Below are positions 24,922 through 33,578 of a stretch of 64,000 bases of DNA, in pieces. The notes under the pieces are model-generated. The model had not been told where the DNA came from and did no database searches. It saw only the letters and a program-made list of their open reading frames with translations. Each line of letters starts with the position of its first letter. Within the stretch, counting starts at the first letter, position 1. The stretch comes from Glaciecola sp947496235 (GTDB taxonomy: Bacteria > Pseudomonadota > Gammaproteobacteria > Enterobacterales > Alteromonadaceae): positions 62,001 to 126,000 of the forward strand of contig NZ_JBLWFH010000001.1 of assembly GCF_050306235.1 (NCBI RefSeq), read 5' to 3'. The position numbers were made by a program, and so were the translations under genes.

Positions 24922-26754
24922 TTATGAATGCAAATATTCATAGATAGTTTCTGCTAATTCCTTACTAATTCCGGGAATTTTTGATAAATCGTCTTTACTG
25001 GCTTTTTTCAGCCCATGCAAGCCGCCTGTATATTTTAATAAACTTTGTCGCCGTTTCGCGCCAACACCAGGTATATCCTGTAATCCTGATGTATTTTTAG
25101 CCTTTTGTCGTCGGTTTCGATGCCCTGTAATAGCAAATCGATGAGACTCATCTCGAATGTGTTGTATTAAATGCAGTCCTGGCTGATCCGGCTGTACTGG
25201 AATTTGTTGGTGCGAATAAGCAAAGATTAGGGTTTCTAAGCCAGGTTTTCTTGATGTGCCTTTTGCAACACCAACTATTTGCGGCTTACAATCATCCGGC
25301 CAATCTTTAAAATGTTGCTCAGCTTGTGAAAGTTGACCTTTACCCCCATCAATTAATAAAAGGTCGGGAATTTTCGCATCTTTATTTGGTGATTTATAAC
25401 GTCGCTTTAATGCCTGCGCCATGGCCGCATAGTCATCACCAGGCGTAATGCCCTCAATATTAAAACGTCTATAATCTGATTTTAACGGTCCGTTTCGATC
25501 AAATACTACGCAGGATGCTACTGTTTGTTGACCAGAAGTATGAGAAATATCAAAGCATTCCATTCGTTTAATGGGCGAATCGGTTTCTAAAATGGCTTCT
25601 AAATCAGTAAACCGCTCAAACAAGGATAATTGCTGATTTTGCTGTGTTTCTAATGCATTTAATGCGTTTTTCGACGCTAATTCCAAGTATTTACGCTTTT
25701 CGTCTCTAGCTCCCTCATAAAAGCGCACCTTTCTCCCCGCTTCCACCGACAAAACATCTTGAATATCATCAATTTCATCTAGTTTAATTGGAATAACAAT
25801 TTGTTTGGGAATGGTTTTATTGCCAGCTAAATAGAACTGCAACACAAAAGCACTAAATACTTCTTGTTCAGATGAACCTTTGGGCACCTTGGGGAAATAG
25901 GCTTTACTGCCTAAAAGCTGATTATCACGAATAAAAATACCGTAGATGCTGGCTATTCCGTTTTTAAAGGCAAAACCAAATACATCTAATTCTTGCTGAG
26001 ATGCGCTTATTAACTGGCGCTCTTGTACTTTTCTCAACGCACTAATTTGATCTCTATATTTAGCTGCGGCTTCAAAATTCAAAGATTCACTGGCCGTTTC
26101 CATCTTTTTCACTAAGGAATCAATTACAGCCGTATTTTTGCCTTTAAGAAATAAGGTAGCCAGCTGTACTTGTGCATTGTATTCGTCGTCACTCACATAA
26201 CCTTGCACACAAGGTGCACTGCATCGCTGCATTTGATATTGCAGGCAAGGCCGCGAACGATTTCGATAGTAACTATCTTCACATTGACGAATTGGAAACA
26301 GCTTTTGCAGTGATCTAAGTGATTCTCGTACAGACCAGGCACTTGGATAAGGCCCAAAATACTGGCCTTTCTGTTTTTTACTTCCCCTATGAAAACTTAA
26401 ACGAGGATGTTTGTGTTCAGACAGAAAAATATAGGGATAGGATTTATCGTCACGTAAAACAACATTGTATCTAGGGCGATATTTTTTTATATAGTTGTTT
26501 TCTAACAGAAAAGCTTCAGTTTCACTGGAAACCAAGGTAACGTCTATATTGGCTATATGGCTAACTAAAGTCGCTGTTTTTCGATCTTCATGATTAGATT
26601 TAAAATAACTGCTGAGGCGATTTTTTAAGTTTTTTGCTTTGCCGACATATATAACGTCATTCGCGGCGTTATACATACGGTATACGCCCGGGGCAGTTGT
26701 AAGATTTTTTAAAAAGTGTTCAGCATCAAAAGTTGAATCCGAGCTAGCTGACAT
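24922..26754 (-). CDS. uvrC: Excinuclease ABC subunit C
   Basis: The 610-residue protein has the GIY-YIG nuclease domain at the N-terminus (APGVYRMYN, VIYVGKAKNLKNRL), a cysteine cluster (QCEDSYYRNRSRPCLQYQM, CSAPC), the UVR motif near 200-235, the RNase H-like nuclease (MECFDISHTSG, LLIDGGKGQL) and C-terminal tandem HhH (about 550-610). It cuts on both sides of bulky DNA lesions with UvrB. uvrY precedes it by nine bases. Confidence 0.97.
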   Translation of the reverse strand: MSASSDSTFDAEHFLKNLTTAPGVYRMYNAANDVIYVGKAKNLKNRLSSYFKSNHEDRKTATLVSHIANIDVTLVSSETEAFLLENNYIKKYRPRYNVVLRDDKSYPYIFLSEHKHPRLSFHRGSKKQKGQYFGPYPSAWSVRESLRSLQKLFPIRQCEDSYYRNRSRPCLQYQMQRCSAPCVQGYVSDDEYNAQVQLATLFLKGKNTAVIDSLVKKMETASESLNFEAAAKYRDQISALRKVQERQLISASQQELDVFGFAFKNGIASIYGIFIRDNQLLGSKAYFPKVPKGSSEQEVFSAFVLQFYLAGNKTIPKQIVIPIKLDEIDDIQDVLSVEAGRKVRFYEGARDEKRKYLELASKNALNALETQQNQQLSLFERFTDLEAILETDSPIKRMECFDISHTSGQQTVASCVVFDRNGPLKSDYRRFNIEGITPGDDYAAMAQALKRRYKSPNKDAKIPDLLLIDGGKGQLSQAEQHFKDWPDDCKPQIVGVAKGTSRKPGLETLIFAYSHQQIPVQPDQPGLHLIQHIRDESHRFAITGHRNRRQKAKNTSGLQDIPGVGAKRRQSLLKYTGGLHGLKKASKDDLSKIPGISKELAETIYEYLHS

Positions 26755-26763
26755 TCCACCCCA

Positions 26764-27405
26764 TTAAGCGCTTGTTTGAATTAATTTATGACGTAAAGCT
26801 AAATGTGTTAGTTCAACATCTGAACCTATTCCCAGTTTTTCAAACATTCTGTATCTATAGGTATTTACGGTTTTAGTGCTCAAACTGAGTCTTTTAGCAA
26901 TTTCAATGACGCGCACGCCTTTGGTTAACATCATAGTAATCTCAAGCTCTCTATCACTGAGTTGATCAAAAGGACTTTCTGAGGAAACATCTAATTGGCC
27001 AATGGCAATTTGTTGGGCAATTTCAGGTGAAATATATTTTTGTCCACTAGATACTTTATAAATAGCGTTTATCATCTCGCTATATTCAGCATCTTTGGTC
27101 AAAAAACCATATGCGCCAGCTTGCATAATTTTAATGGGTATAGGGTTTTCTTTGTGCATAGATACACAAATCACTCGGGTTCCGTCACAAAACCTGAGTA
27201 CTTTTTTGGTTGCTTCTAAACCACCAATACCTGGCATAGAAACATCCATAAGGACAATGTCAGGCGAGTTTTTTCGACAATACTCGACCGCTTCTTCCCC
27301 ACTTCCAACTTCACCAACGACTTTAAAGTCTTTGACGTCATTTAATATTCGGCTTATCCCTGTCCTTACGAGCTCATGGTCATCCACTACTAATATCTTG
27401 ATCAC
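26764..27405 (-). CDS. uvrY: Response regulator UvrY/GacA/VarA
   Basis: The 213-residue protein has a receiver domain (DD near residue 8, phosphoacceptor Asp in DIVLMDVSMPG near 54, Lys in FLTKD) and a LuxR-type HTH (about 145-205: LSDRELEIT, KRLSLSTKTVNTYRYRMFEKLGI). It would be phosphorylated by BarA/GacS and activate small Csr-binding RNAs. Linkage to uvrC and pgsA is conserved in gammaproteobacteria. Confidence 0.95.
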   Translation of the reverse strand: MIKILVVDDHELVRTGISRILNDVKDFKVVGEVGSGEEAVEYCRKNSPDIVLMDVSMPGIGGLEATKKVLRFCDGTRVICVSMHKENPIPIKIMQAGAYGFLTKDAEYSEMINAIYKVSSGQKYISPEIAQQIAIGQLDVSSESPFDQLSDRELEITMMLTKGVRVIEIAKRLSLSTKTVNTYRYRMFEKLGIGSDVELTHLALRHKLIQTSA

Positions 27406-27571
27406 GTCGCAATTGAACCTGTTTGTTATTATTTACCGTATATGGAAACATCTACAGTATTATATAAAAACATCCAATATGAAATACTTTTTTGCCTATT
27501 TAAAGGGGTTACATCCGTATTTAAAGAATGCTTTTTAATACCTTTAAATATTATTGATGAGAAACAAGCAT

Positions 27572-27595
27572 AAAAAAACCCCGCAAATGGCGGGG
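27572..27595 (-). terminator. Terminator after tRNA-Ser
   Basis: CCCCGC/GCGGGG stem with a 5-base loop; on the minus strand it is followed by seven T. It lies 13 bases after the tRNA-Ser 3' end and also has T's on the plus side. Confidence 0.88.
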
Positions 27596-27607
27596 TTTTC
27601 TTAAATG

Positions 27608-27699
27608 TGGCGGAGAGCGAGGGATTCGAACCCCCGGAAGGTTTGACCCTTCGCTTGATTTCAAGTCAAGTGCATTCAACCGGACTCTGCCAGCTCTCC
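27608..27699 (-). tRNA. tRNA-Ser (anticodon TGA)
   Basis: 92 bases including CCA. Acceptor GGAGAGC/GCTCTCC is perfect, anticodon stem CTTGA/TCAAG with loop CTTGAAA gives TGA, and the long variable arm CGAAGGGTCAAACCTTC is typical of serine tRNA. Monocistronic, with its own promoter and terminator. Confidence 0.97.
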
Positions 27700-27712
27700 T
27701 TAAGTGGTGCGA

Positions 27713-27741
27713 ATATTAATTAGCTATAACACATTTGTAAA
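27713..27741 (-). promoter_or_regulatory. Promoter of tRNA-Ser
   Basis: Leftward: -35 TTTACA (5 of 6), 17-base spacer, -10 TAATAT (4 of 6), about 13 bases before the tRNA 5' end. Spacing and position fit a sigma-70 promoter. Confidence 0.6.
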
Positions 27742-27912
27742 GCGCAAATCCGCAATTTTTGCATAAAAAGCTGATTGTTTGCGTATAAAACGCACAGATT
27801 TAAAAATTTTTACATTTGTGACTACGATTTAACTTGAAAAACTGAACCAAAACCCATAAAACTACACTAAGAATAGTTTAGTAAATTACTCAAGTTTTAA
27901 ACGGAGAAAAAA

Positions 27913-28572
27913 ATGGACAGGCGTACTATGTACACTACTTCGGTCGAAAGGCCAGCAATTGAAATTAACAAAGTGTTGCGAAACACTTATATGCTGTTGG
28001 CGTTAACTCTTGGCTTCAGTGCAATAACTGCGGTAATTGCAATGATGATTGGTATCGGCGGTGGTATGAGTTTAGTCTTAACACTTGCCGCATTTGGAAC
28101 GTTATTTTTGTTGAGGAGTAAGGCGAATTCTGCAGCAGCTTTGCCTATTACTTTCCTCTTTACCGGTTTAATGGGTGCAAGTTTAGGTCCTATCCTTAAT
28201 TACTACGTAGCCGCAGGATCTGGTGCTCTTGTGTTTCAAGCATTAGCAGGTACAGCGTTAATATTCTTCACGCTATCTGCTTATGTACTAATCACTAAGA
28301 AAGACTTTAGTTTCTTGGGTGGCTTCTTATTTGTAGGTCTTATGATTGCAGTTATCGCAGTTATTGCTAATATCTTTTTAGGAATGGCAGCACTATCTCT
28401 TGCGATTAACGCCGTTATCTTATTTATCATGTCAGGTTTTATACTGTTTGATACAAGCCGTATCATTCACGGTGGTGAAACAAACTATGTTATGGCAACA
28501 GTATCTTTATACTTGAACATTTATAATATTTTCATCTCTTTACTTTCACTTTTAGGCGCTTCAGACGACTAA
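27913..28572 (+). CDS. yccA: BI-1/YccA-family membrane protein
   Basis: A 219-residue protein with seven membrane segments and the UPF0005/BI-1 end pattern FDTSRIIHGGETNYVMATVSLYLNIYNIFISLL. Its short cytoplasmic N-terminus (about 25 residues) and the neighbouring tus genes fit YccA, a substrate and modulator of the FtsH protease in E. coli. Ribosome site GGAG is good; a terminator follows. Confidence 0.88.
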   Translation: MDRRTMYTTSVERPAIEINKVLRNTYMLLALTLGFSAITAVIAMMIGIGGGMSLVLTLAAFGTLFLLRSKANSAAALPITFLFTGLMGASLGPILNYYVAAGSGALVFQALAGTALIFFTLSAYVLITKKDFSFLGGFLFVGLMIAVIAVIANIFLGMAALSLAINAVILFIMSGFILFDTSRIIHGGETNYVMATVSLYLNIYNIFISLLSLLGASDD

Positions 28573-28593
28573 AAATGAATTAGCAATTAAAAG

Positions 28594-28617
28594 ACGCCCC
28601 ACTTGGGGCGTTTTTTT
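28594..28617 (+). terminator. Terminator after yccA
   Basis: CGCCCC/GGGGCG stem with an ACTT loop followed by seven T. Confidence 0.92.
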
Positions 28618-28655
28618 GTTTATAATCGTAATGTTAGCAATTTTCAGATGTATAA

Positions 28656-29030
28656 ATGACAACATTCGCCCTGTTTATTACACAATCCCCTACTCAAGCT
28701 AACGCTACTCATGCGTTAAGGTTTTGTCGTGCGACTTATGCTTCTGGAAATAAAGTAGCCCAGGTATTTTTTTATGGCGATGGGACGCTATTAACGCTTG
28801 ATGCAGATGGAGATAATACTGAGTTAGCTAGAATTCAACAGCAGTGGCTTGCTTTAGCACAAGAGCACGGTTTTAAACTATGTGTTTGTCCCACGGCTGG
28901 AGAAAAAAGAGGACTATGTGACCAAGAAGGAAATGCTCGTTTTAACTACGCTCAGGGCTTCTTTCCTACCGGTATGATGGACTATTTTGCGACTCTAAAA
29001 TCACCAGAAGTGATAGGAGTGCAATTTTAA
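28656..29030 (+). CDS. tusD: Sulfur relay protein TusD (DsrE-like)
   Basis: A 124-residue DsrE-fold protein. The active cysteine region LCVCPTAGEKRGL fits TusD Cys78 of E. coli. With TusB and TusC it forms a hexamer that takes persulfide sulfur from TusA and hands it to TusE for 2-thiouridine synthesis on tRNA by MnmA. It overlaps tusC by one base. Order tusD-C-B-E is that of the dsr-type relay. Confidence 0.94.
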   Translation: MTTFALFITQSPTQANATHALRFCRATYASGNKVAQVFFYGDGTLLTLDADGDNTELARIQQQWLALAQEHGFKLCVCPTAGEKRGLCDQEGNARFNYAQGFFPTGMMDYFATLKSPEVIGVQF

Positions 29031-29383
29031 TGGGTTATATTGTTATAGTTTCCACTGAGTCACCATTAAGAAATACCTTACCATTGGATGCACTAGAAGC
29101 TGCATTATCAGCAAGCAACTTAGATACGCATGTACACTTTGTGCTCTCAGGTCTAGGGATCCTTCAATTGGTTAAGCAACAGACTTCAACCCGCTTAGAC
29201 AATGTTAATCTTTACAAGAAATTGAAGCTACTGCTCATGTATGAGATCGATGATATATACATCACCCAGTTACCAGAGCAGTTCAATCAAGAGATGCTAT
29301 CGGATGAAATTGAAGTATCTCTATTATCTGAAAATGAATATGCCAGTTTACTTTCAAACGCTCAGTCGGTATTGGTGTTTTAA
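29030..29383 (+). CDS. tusC: Sulfur relay protein TusC
   Basis: A 117-residue DsrF-like protein with the DsrE/F fold (strands IVIVSTESP, VHFVLSGLGIL). It lacks a catalytic cysteine, as usual for TusC, which plays a structural part in the TusBCD complex. It overlaps both neighbours by one base (TAATG). Confidence 0.92.
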   Translation: MGYIVIVSTESPLRNTLPLDALEAALSASNLDTHVHFVLSGLGILQLVKQQTSTRLDNVNLYKKLKLLLMYEIDDIYITQLPEQFNQEMLSDEIEVSLLSENEYASLLSNAQSVLVF

Positions 29384-29643
29384 TGATTATATTAATGTCA
29401 AAAAGTGATGTAGAACAACTACAGCCGTTTAATCAAAAGGGTAATCTAGTAGTGCTAATGATGGATGCTATCTACGCCATAGATAAATTGCAGGACTTTG
29501 CTGGTGACTTATTCGTATTAGAAACAGATTGGCAAGCCAGTGGATTACCTAAACCTAGCATAAAGAACAAGCAGGTAGAATTTATCGATGATCAGAAATG
29601 GGTAAATTTATGTGCTCAACACGCGCCCGTTATAAGGCTATAA
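29383..29643 (+). CDS. tusB: Sulfur relay protein TusB
   Basis: An 86-residue DsrH-like protein. The position between tusC and tusE and the pattern LVVLMMDAIYAI identify it. No cysteine aligned to an active site is seen apart from one in KWVNLCAQ; TusB is not itself catalytic. It overlaps tusC by one base. Confidence 0.9.
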   Translation: MIILMSKSDVEQLQPFNQKGNLVVLMMDAIYAIDKLQDFAGDLFVLETDWQASGLPKPSIKNKQVEFIDDQKWVNLCAQHAPVIRL

Positions 29644-29644
29644 A

Positions 29645-29980
29645 ATGACAGTATTAATTGTTGGAGATGAAAAGTTAGCCTTGGATAAAAATGGTTACCT
29701 AGAAAACCAAGCACTTTGGCATCAAGGTGTCGCCGAGGCTTTTGCAAAGCTTGAAGGTATTCAACTAACAGAACAACACTGGGAAGTGATACATTTCGTG
29801 CGCGACTTTTATCAAGAATATGACACTAGCCCGGCAATCCGTATTTTAGTGAAATCTCTTAAAGAAAAATTTGGACCCGATGTTGGCAATAGTCGCTATT
29901 TGCAGCGCTTGTTTCCAGATGGACCGGCAAAGATGGCAAGTAAATTAGCGGGTTTACCTAAACCCGCTAAATGCCTATAG
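29645..29980 (+). CDS. tusE: Sulfur carrier TusE (DsrC family)
   Basis: A 111-residue DsrC-like protein with FVRDFYQEYDTSPAIRILVK, YLQRLFPDGPAKMASKLAGLP and the penultimate Cys (KCL end) that carries persulfide in E. coli TusE. It passes sulfur to MnmA on tRNA. The last 12 codons overlap a perfect inverted repeat that may end transcription. Confidence 0.95.
   Translation: MTVLIVGDEKLALDKNGYLENQALWHQGVAEAFAKLEGIQLTEQHWEVIHFVRDFYQEYDTSPAIRILVKSLKEKFGPDVGNSRYLQRLFPDGPAKMASKLAGLPKPAKCL
29945..29970. terminator. Perfect 12-bp inverted repeat inside the end of tusE, possible bidirectional terminator
   Basis: TTAGCGGGTTTA and TAAACCCGCTAA flank CC only. It spans codons for AGLPKPA and lies between convergent tusE and serS. 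No other terminator is seen in the two-base gap. The T-run is weak on both sides. Confidence 0.55.
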
Positions 29981-29982
29981 CG

Positions 29983-31272
29983 TTATTTAATAACAGTTTT
30001 ACCTTTCATGTAAGGTACTAATGCTTCTGGTACTCTTACACTACCATCAGCCTGCTGATAATTTTCTAGAATTGCTACTAGGGTTCGACCAACCGCCAAA
30101 CCAGAACCGTTTAAGGTGTGCAGTAATTCTGGCTTCTTCATGTCGTTTGAACGATATCTAGCTTGCATTCGTCTCGCCTGGAAATCTCCCATGTTAGAAC
30201 AAGAAGAAATTTCTCGATAAGTATCCTGCGCTGGTAACCAAACTTCTAGATCATAGGTTTTACAAGAGCCGAACCCCATATCGCCTGTACATAAAATGAC
30301 TTTTCGATACGGCAGATTCAGTTTTTGCAAAATCTTCTCTGCATGCCCGGTTAGCTCTTCTAGCGCTTGCATACTGGTTTCAGGTAAAACCAACTGAACC
30401 ATTTCGACTTTATCAAATTGATGCTGACGAATAAGGCCTCTAGTATCTCGTCCATAACTTCCCGCTTCACTTCGGAAACAAGGAGTATGTGCCGTCATTT
30501 TTAACGGTAGATTATCCGCAGGCAGGATAGTATCTCGGGCAATATTGGTAAGCGGCACCTCAGCTGTTGGGATCAAGGACATGCCCTGACCTTCTTCAGT
30601 GGCTGGTTTGGTGTGAAATAAATCCTCACCAAATTTTGGCAATTGACCCGTACCATAAAGACTATCGGAATTAACCAAGTAAGGAACATATACCTCTTGG
30701 TAGCCATGCTCTTGGGTGTGAGTGTCCAACATAAATTGAGCAATTGCCCTGTGCAACTGCGCTACCTGTCCATTCATAACGACGAAACGAGAACCTGAAA
30801 GTTTTGCCGCCACTTCAAAGTCTAAACCGTTGTCTATTTTCGCTGCAACGTCTACATGGTCTTTGACTTTAAAATCAAATTCTGGAATTTCACCCCATGT
30901 TAATACTTCAACATTGTCATTTTCATCAGCACCTTCTGGCACTTCATCAGCTGGAATGTTTGGAGTTTCTTGATAAAAAATATTAAGTGACGTTTGTACT
31001 TTTTCTAATTCAGCTTTTGCAGCCGTTAGCTTGTCACCTAATGACTCTACTTCAGCCAATAATGGCGCAATATCTTGTCCCGATGCTTTTGCTTTGCCTA
31101 TGGCTTTGGAGCGAGTATTTCGTTCATTTTGCAAATCTTGGGTTTCTACTTGTAGCGATTTGCGTTTTTCCTCTAGCGCCAAATAAGCTTCTATATCAAG
31201 CGTAAATCCACGCTTTTTAAGTTTTTGTGCAGTTTCTTCTATGCTATTTCTAAGCAATCGAGGATCTAACAT
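29983..31272 (-). CDS. serS: Seryl-tRNA synthetase
   Basis: The 429-residue protein (from MLDPRLLRN) has the N-terminal coiled-coil arm (about 30-100) and the class II core: motif 2 FRSEAGSYGRDTRGLIRQHQFDKVE and motif 3 LNGSGLAVGRTLVAILENYQ. I use the internal start because upstream residues do not belong to the family and overlap crcB. It charges tRNA-Ser, one of which is encoded 3.6 kb away. Confidence 0.96.
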   Translation of the reverse strand: MLDPRLLRNSIEETAQKLKKRGFTLDIEAYLALEEKRKSLQVETQDLQNERNTRSKAIGKAKASGQDIAPLLAEVESLGDKLTAAKAELEKVQTSLNIFYQETPNIPADEVPEGADENDNVEVLTWGEIPEFDFKVKDHVDVAAKIDNGLDFEVAAKLSGSRFVVMNGQVAQLHRAIAQFMLDTHTQEHGYQEVYVPYLVNSDSLYGTGQLPKFGEDLFHTKPATEEGQGMSLIPTAEVPLTNIARDTILPADNLPLKMTAHTPCFRSEAGSYGRDTRGLIRQHQFDKVEMVQLVLPETSMQALEELTGHAEKILQKLNLPYRKVILCTGDMGFGSCKTYDLEVWLPAQDTYREISSCSNMGDFQARRMQARYRSNDMKKPELLHTLNGSGLAVGRTLVAILENYQQADGSVRVPEALVPYMKGKTVIK

Positions 31273-31280
31273 CGTAAAAT

Positions 31281-31661
31281 TTATCCTTTCATTATTTGTA
31301 GTGCTAGCCATACGCAACAAATGCATAGGCAAAGGTTTAATAAAATATTTAATCCAGCCTTGAGCAAATCACCGTCTTGCAACATGACCAGAGTCTCCAA
31401 CGAAAATGTGGAGAAGGTTGTCAACGCGCCTAATATTCCAACCGTGAGAAAAGATTTAAGGACTGGATTTTCTATCGCTTGTTGTTGAATTAATGCGTAT
31501 ACAAGGCCGATAATAAACGAGCCAATGACATTGACCGCAAGAGTACCAAAAGGAAAGCCTTTCCCCAACATATTTGTAAAGGATTGTTGTATAAAAAGTC
31601 GTAAACAGGCGCCTATAGCTCCACCAAAGGCAACTGCTAGGTATAATTGCATACTGGCCAT
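31281..31661 (-). CDS. crcB: Fluoride exporter CrcB/Fluc
   Basis: A 126-residue four-helix membrane protein with the Fluc patterns GGAIGACLRL, FPFGTLAVNVIGSFIIG and GILGALTTFSTFSLET, including the conserved Asn and Phe/Thr track. It exports fluoride as a dual-topology dimer. The ATG follows directly on the rarA stop; an alternative start MQLYL is three codons in. It is inserted between rarA and serS, which are adjacent in E. coli. Confidence 0.94.
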   Translation of the reverse strand: MASMQLYLAVAFGGAIGACLRLFIQQSFTNMLGKGFPFGTLAVNVIGSFIIGLVYALIQQQAIENPVLKSFLTVGILGALTTFSTFSLETLVMLQDGDLLKAGLNILLNLCLCICCVWLALQIMKG

Positions 31662-32945
31662 TCAAGCCTTTCCTTTTGTTTTTTCGTATTGATCCAATTG
31701 TTCTAAATAAGCTTGTTTTGCCAATAATGTTTTTTCAAAGCCCCTTTCGTTGGGCTTATAAAAATGTTGAGCATCTACATCTTCGGGTAAATAGCTATAA
31801 TTTGGAACATAGGCATTTTCAAAATTATGCGCATAAGCATACCCTTCGCCATGACCTTGTTCCTTTGCAAATTTGGTAGGTGCATTGCGTAAATGTAGAG
31901 GCACAGGCGAATTAATAAATTCTTTTGCAGCCAGCTGTGCTTTTTTAAATGCATTATATACTGCATTACTTTTAGGTGCGAGAGCGCAATAAATCACAGC
32001 TTGAGCAACAGCTCTTTCGCCCTCCGCCTGTCCAACTCTATGATAAATATCCCACGCATTTAGACACATGGTTAATGCTTTTGGGTCTGCGTTGCCAATG
32101 TCCTCTGACGCTATTGCAAGTAATCTGCGACAAATAGGTACAATATCTGTACTGAGCAGTAACAGCCGTGAAAACCAAAATAATCCACCATCTACTGAGC
32201 TACCACGGATAGACTTATGAAATGCAGATAACAGATCATAGTATTCATCACCGCCTTTGCTAAAGGCGCCTATAGTTTCACCTGCAAATTCATACACTAA
32301 CTTATCGTCAATAACATCGGAAGTTTCTTTTTCCAATTGGGAAACTGCGACTTCCAAAGTAGAGAGTAATTTTCGAGCGTCCCCATTGGAAACATTTAAT
32401 AAGGCTTCTCGCCCTTCTGCATTGATGTTTATTCCGCCCAAATTATTTAACGCTTTATCGATGAGTGAATTCAATGCAACTTTATCAAGCGGTTTTAAAC
32501 TTAAAACCTTTACTCTCGAAAGCAACGCATTATTGATAGAAAATGCAGGGTTTTCAGTAGTAGCGCCAATTAAAATGATGTCTCCAGATTCAACATACGG
32601 CAAAAGAGCGTCTTGCTGTGATTTATTAAATCTATGGATTTCATCTACAATCAAAAGGTGAGACGACTTAATCAAGCTATCTGAGTTGGCATCACCGATA
32701 CGCTTTATATCTTTCACGCCTGCGTTGATTGCCGACAGAAAGGTAAATGGAAGCTTCATTTCATTGGCCACCACATGGGCAAGAGATGTTTTACCGCAAC
32801 CTGGTGGCCCATAAAGTATCATTGAAGGCAGCTTTTGTTGTTTCAATAATGCGGTTAGAAAACCATTTGAACCAACAATATGCTCCTGCCCTGCATAATC
32901 CGCTAAATGCTTGGGCCTTAAAAGATTTGCCAGTGGGTTATGCAC
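31662..32945 (-). CDS. rarA: Replication-associated recombination protein A (AAA+ ATPase)
   Basis: The 427-residue protein has Walker A GPPGCGKTSLA, Walker B LLIVDEIHRF, sensor 1 IGATTENPAFS and the C-terminal tetramerisation region including HLRNAPT and YAHNF. It acts at stalled forks. Position between lolA and crcB/serS follows the E. coli order. Confidence 0.95.
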   Translation of the reverse strand: MHNPLANLLRPKHLADYAGQEHIVGSNGFLTALLKQQKLPSMILYGPPGCGKTSLAHVVANEMKLPFTFLSAINAGVKDIKRIGDANSDSLIKSSHLLIVDEIHRFNKSQQDALLPYVESGDIILIGATTENPAFSINNALLSRVKVLSLKPLDKVALNSLIDKALNNLGGININAEGREALLNVSNGDARKLLSTLEVAVSQLEKETSDVIDDKLVYEFAGETIGAFSKGGDEYYDLLSAFHKSIRGSSVDGGLFWFSRLLLLSTDIVPICRRLLAIASEDIGNADPKALTMCLNAWDIYHRVGQAEGERAVAQAVIYCALAPKSNAVYNAFKKAQLAAKEFINSPVPLHLRNAPTKFAKEQGHGEGYAYAHNFENAYVPNYSYLPEDVDAQHFYKPNERGFEKTLLAKQAYLEQLDQYEKTKGKA

Positions 32946-32953
32946 GCATTTAC

Positions 32954-33577
32954 CTATCGTTGATCATCTATCTCGTACGAGTCTTGAATCTCGGGAATAA
33001 ACGTATTCAGGGACAACATAGGGTTTACTTTAATGTCTGAAAAAGCAATATCGTTAATCTGTCCTTGAGCATCAGTAGCAACTAGGTTGGTCAAACGATT
33101 ATTTTGATCAAAACTTAGTTTTACTGCTTTTACACTAGCCTGTGGATCCGTGGACCAAACCACGAAAAAATCACCCGACTTTTCGACTTTTACCGATTGC
33201 CAAGCATCCTTGTCGTTGGTAATTAATAAGGATAATGGATTAGTTGCAATCACATCCTCTTGTCCCAGAATAGTAACCTGCTCAACGAAAGGATCTATGT
33301 TAAATACTGACTCGCCGTCTGCAATCAATAAAGATTCATCTGGATAGGTAACCTGCCAACGTAGTTTACTCGGTTTGCCTAATGCGATTGTTCCTGAGCT
33401 TTTTTGTAACTCTTCTCCCATCGCATTGCTAATGGTTTGTTCAAATTTGGCTGAATAACTGGTAAATGTTGCTAATATTTTTTGTAGCGCCGCTTGATCT
33501 TCAGTATCTTTGGCGCTCACCACAAAAGACACAAAAAAACATAGTGTTAACAGAATCGATTTTTTTAAATACTTCAT
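32954..33577 (-). CDS. lolA: Outer-membrane lipoprotein carrier LolA
   Basis: A 207-residue protein with signal peptide (MKYLKKSILLTLCFFVSFVV, cut near SAKD) and the LolA beta-barrel fold (FEQTISNAMGEE, GTIALGKPSKLRW, DGESVFNIDPFVEQVT). It carries lipoproteins across the periplasm to LolB. It begins two bases after the ftsK stop. Confidence 0.93.
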   Translation of the reverse strand: MKYLKKSILLTLCFFVSFVVSAKDTEDQAALQKILATFTSYSAKFEQTISNAMGEELQKSSGTIALGKPSKLRWQVTYPDESLLIADGESVFNIDPFVEQVTILGQEDVIATNPLSLLITNDKDAWQSVKVEKSGDFFVVWSTDPQASVKAVKLSFDQNNRLTNLVATDAQGQINDIAFSDIKVNPMLSLNTFIPEIQDSYEIDDQR

Positions 33578-33578
33578 A

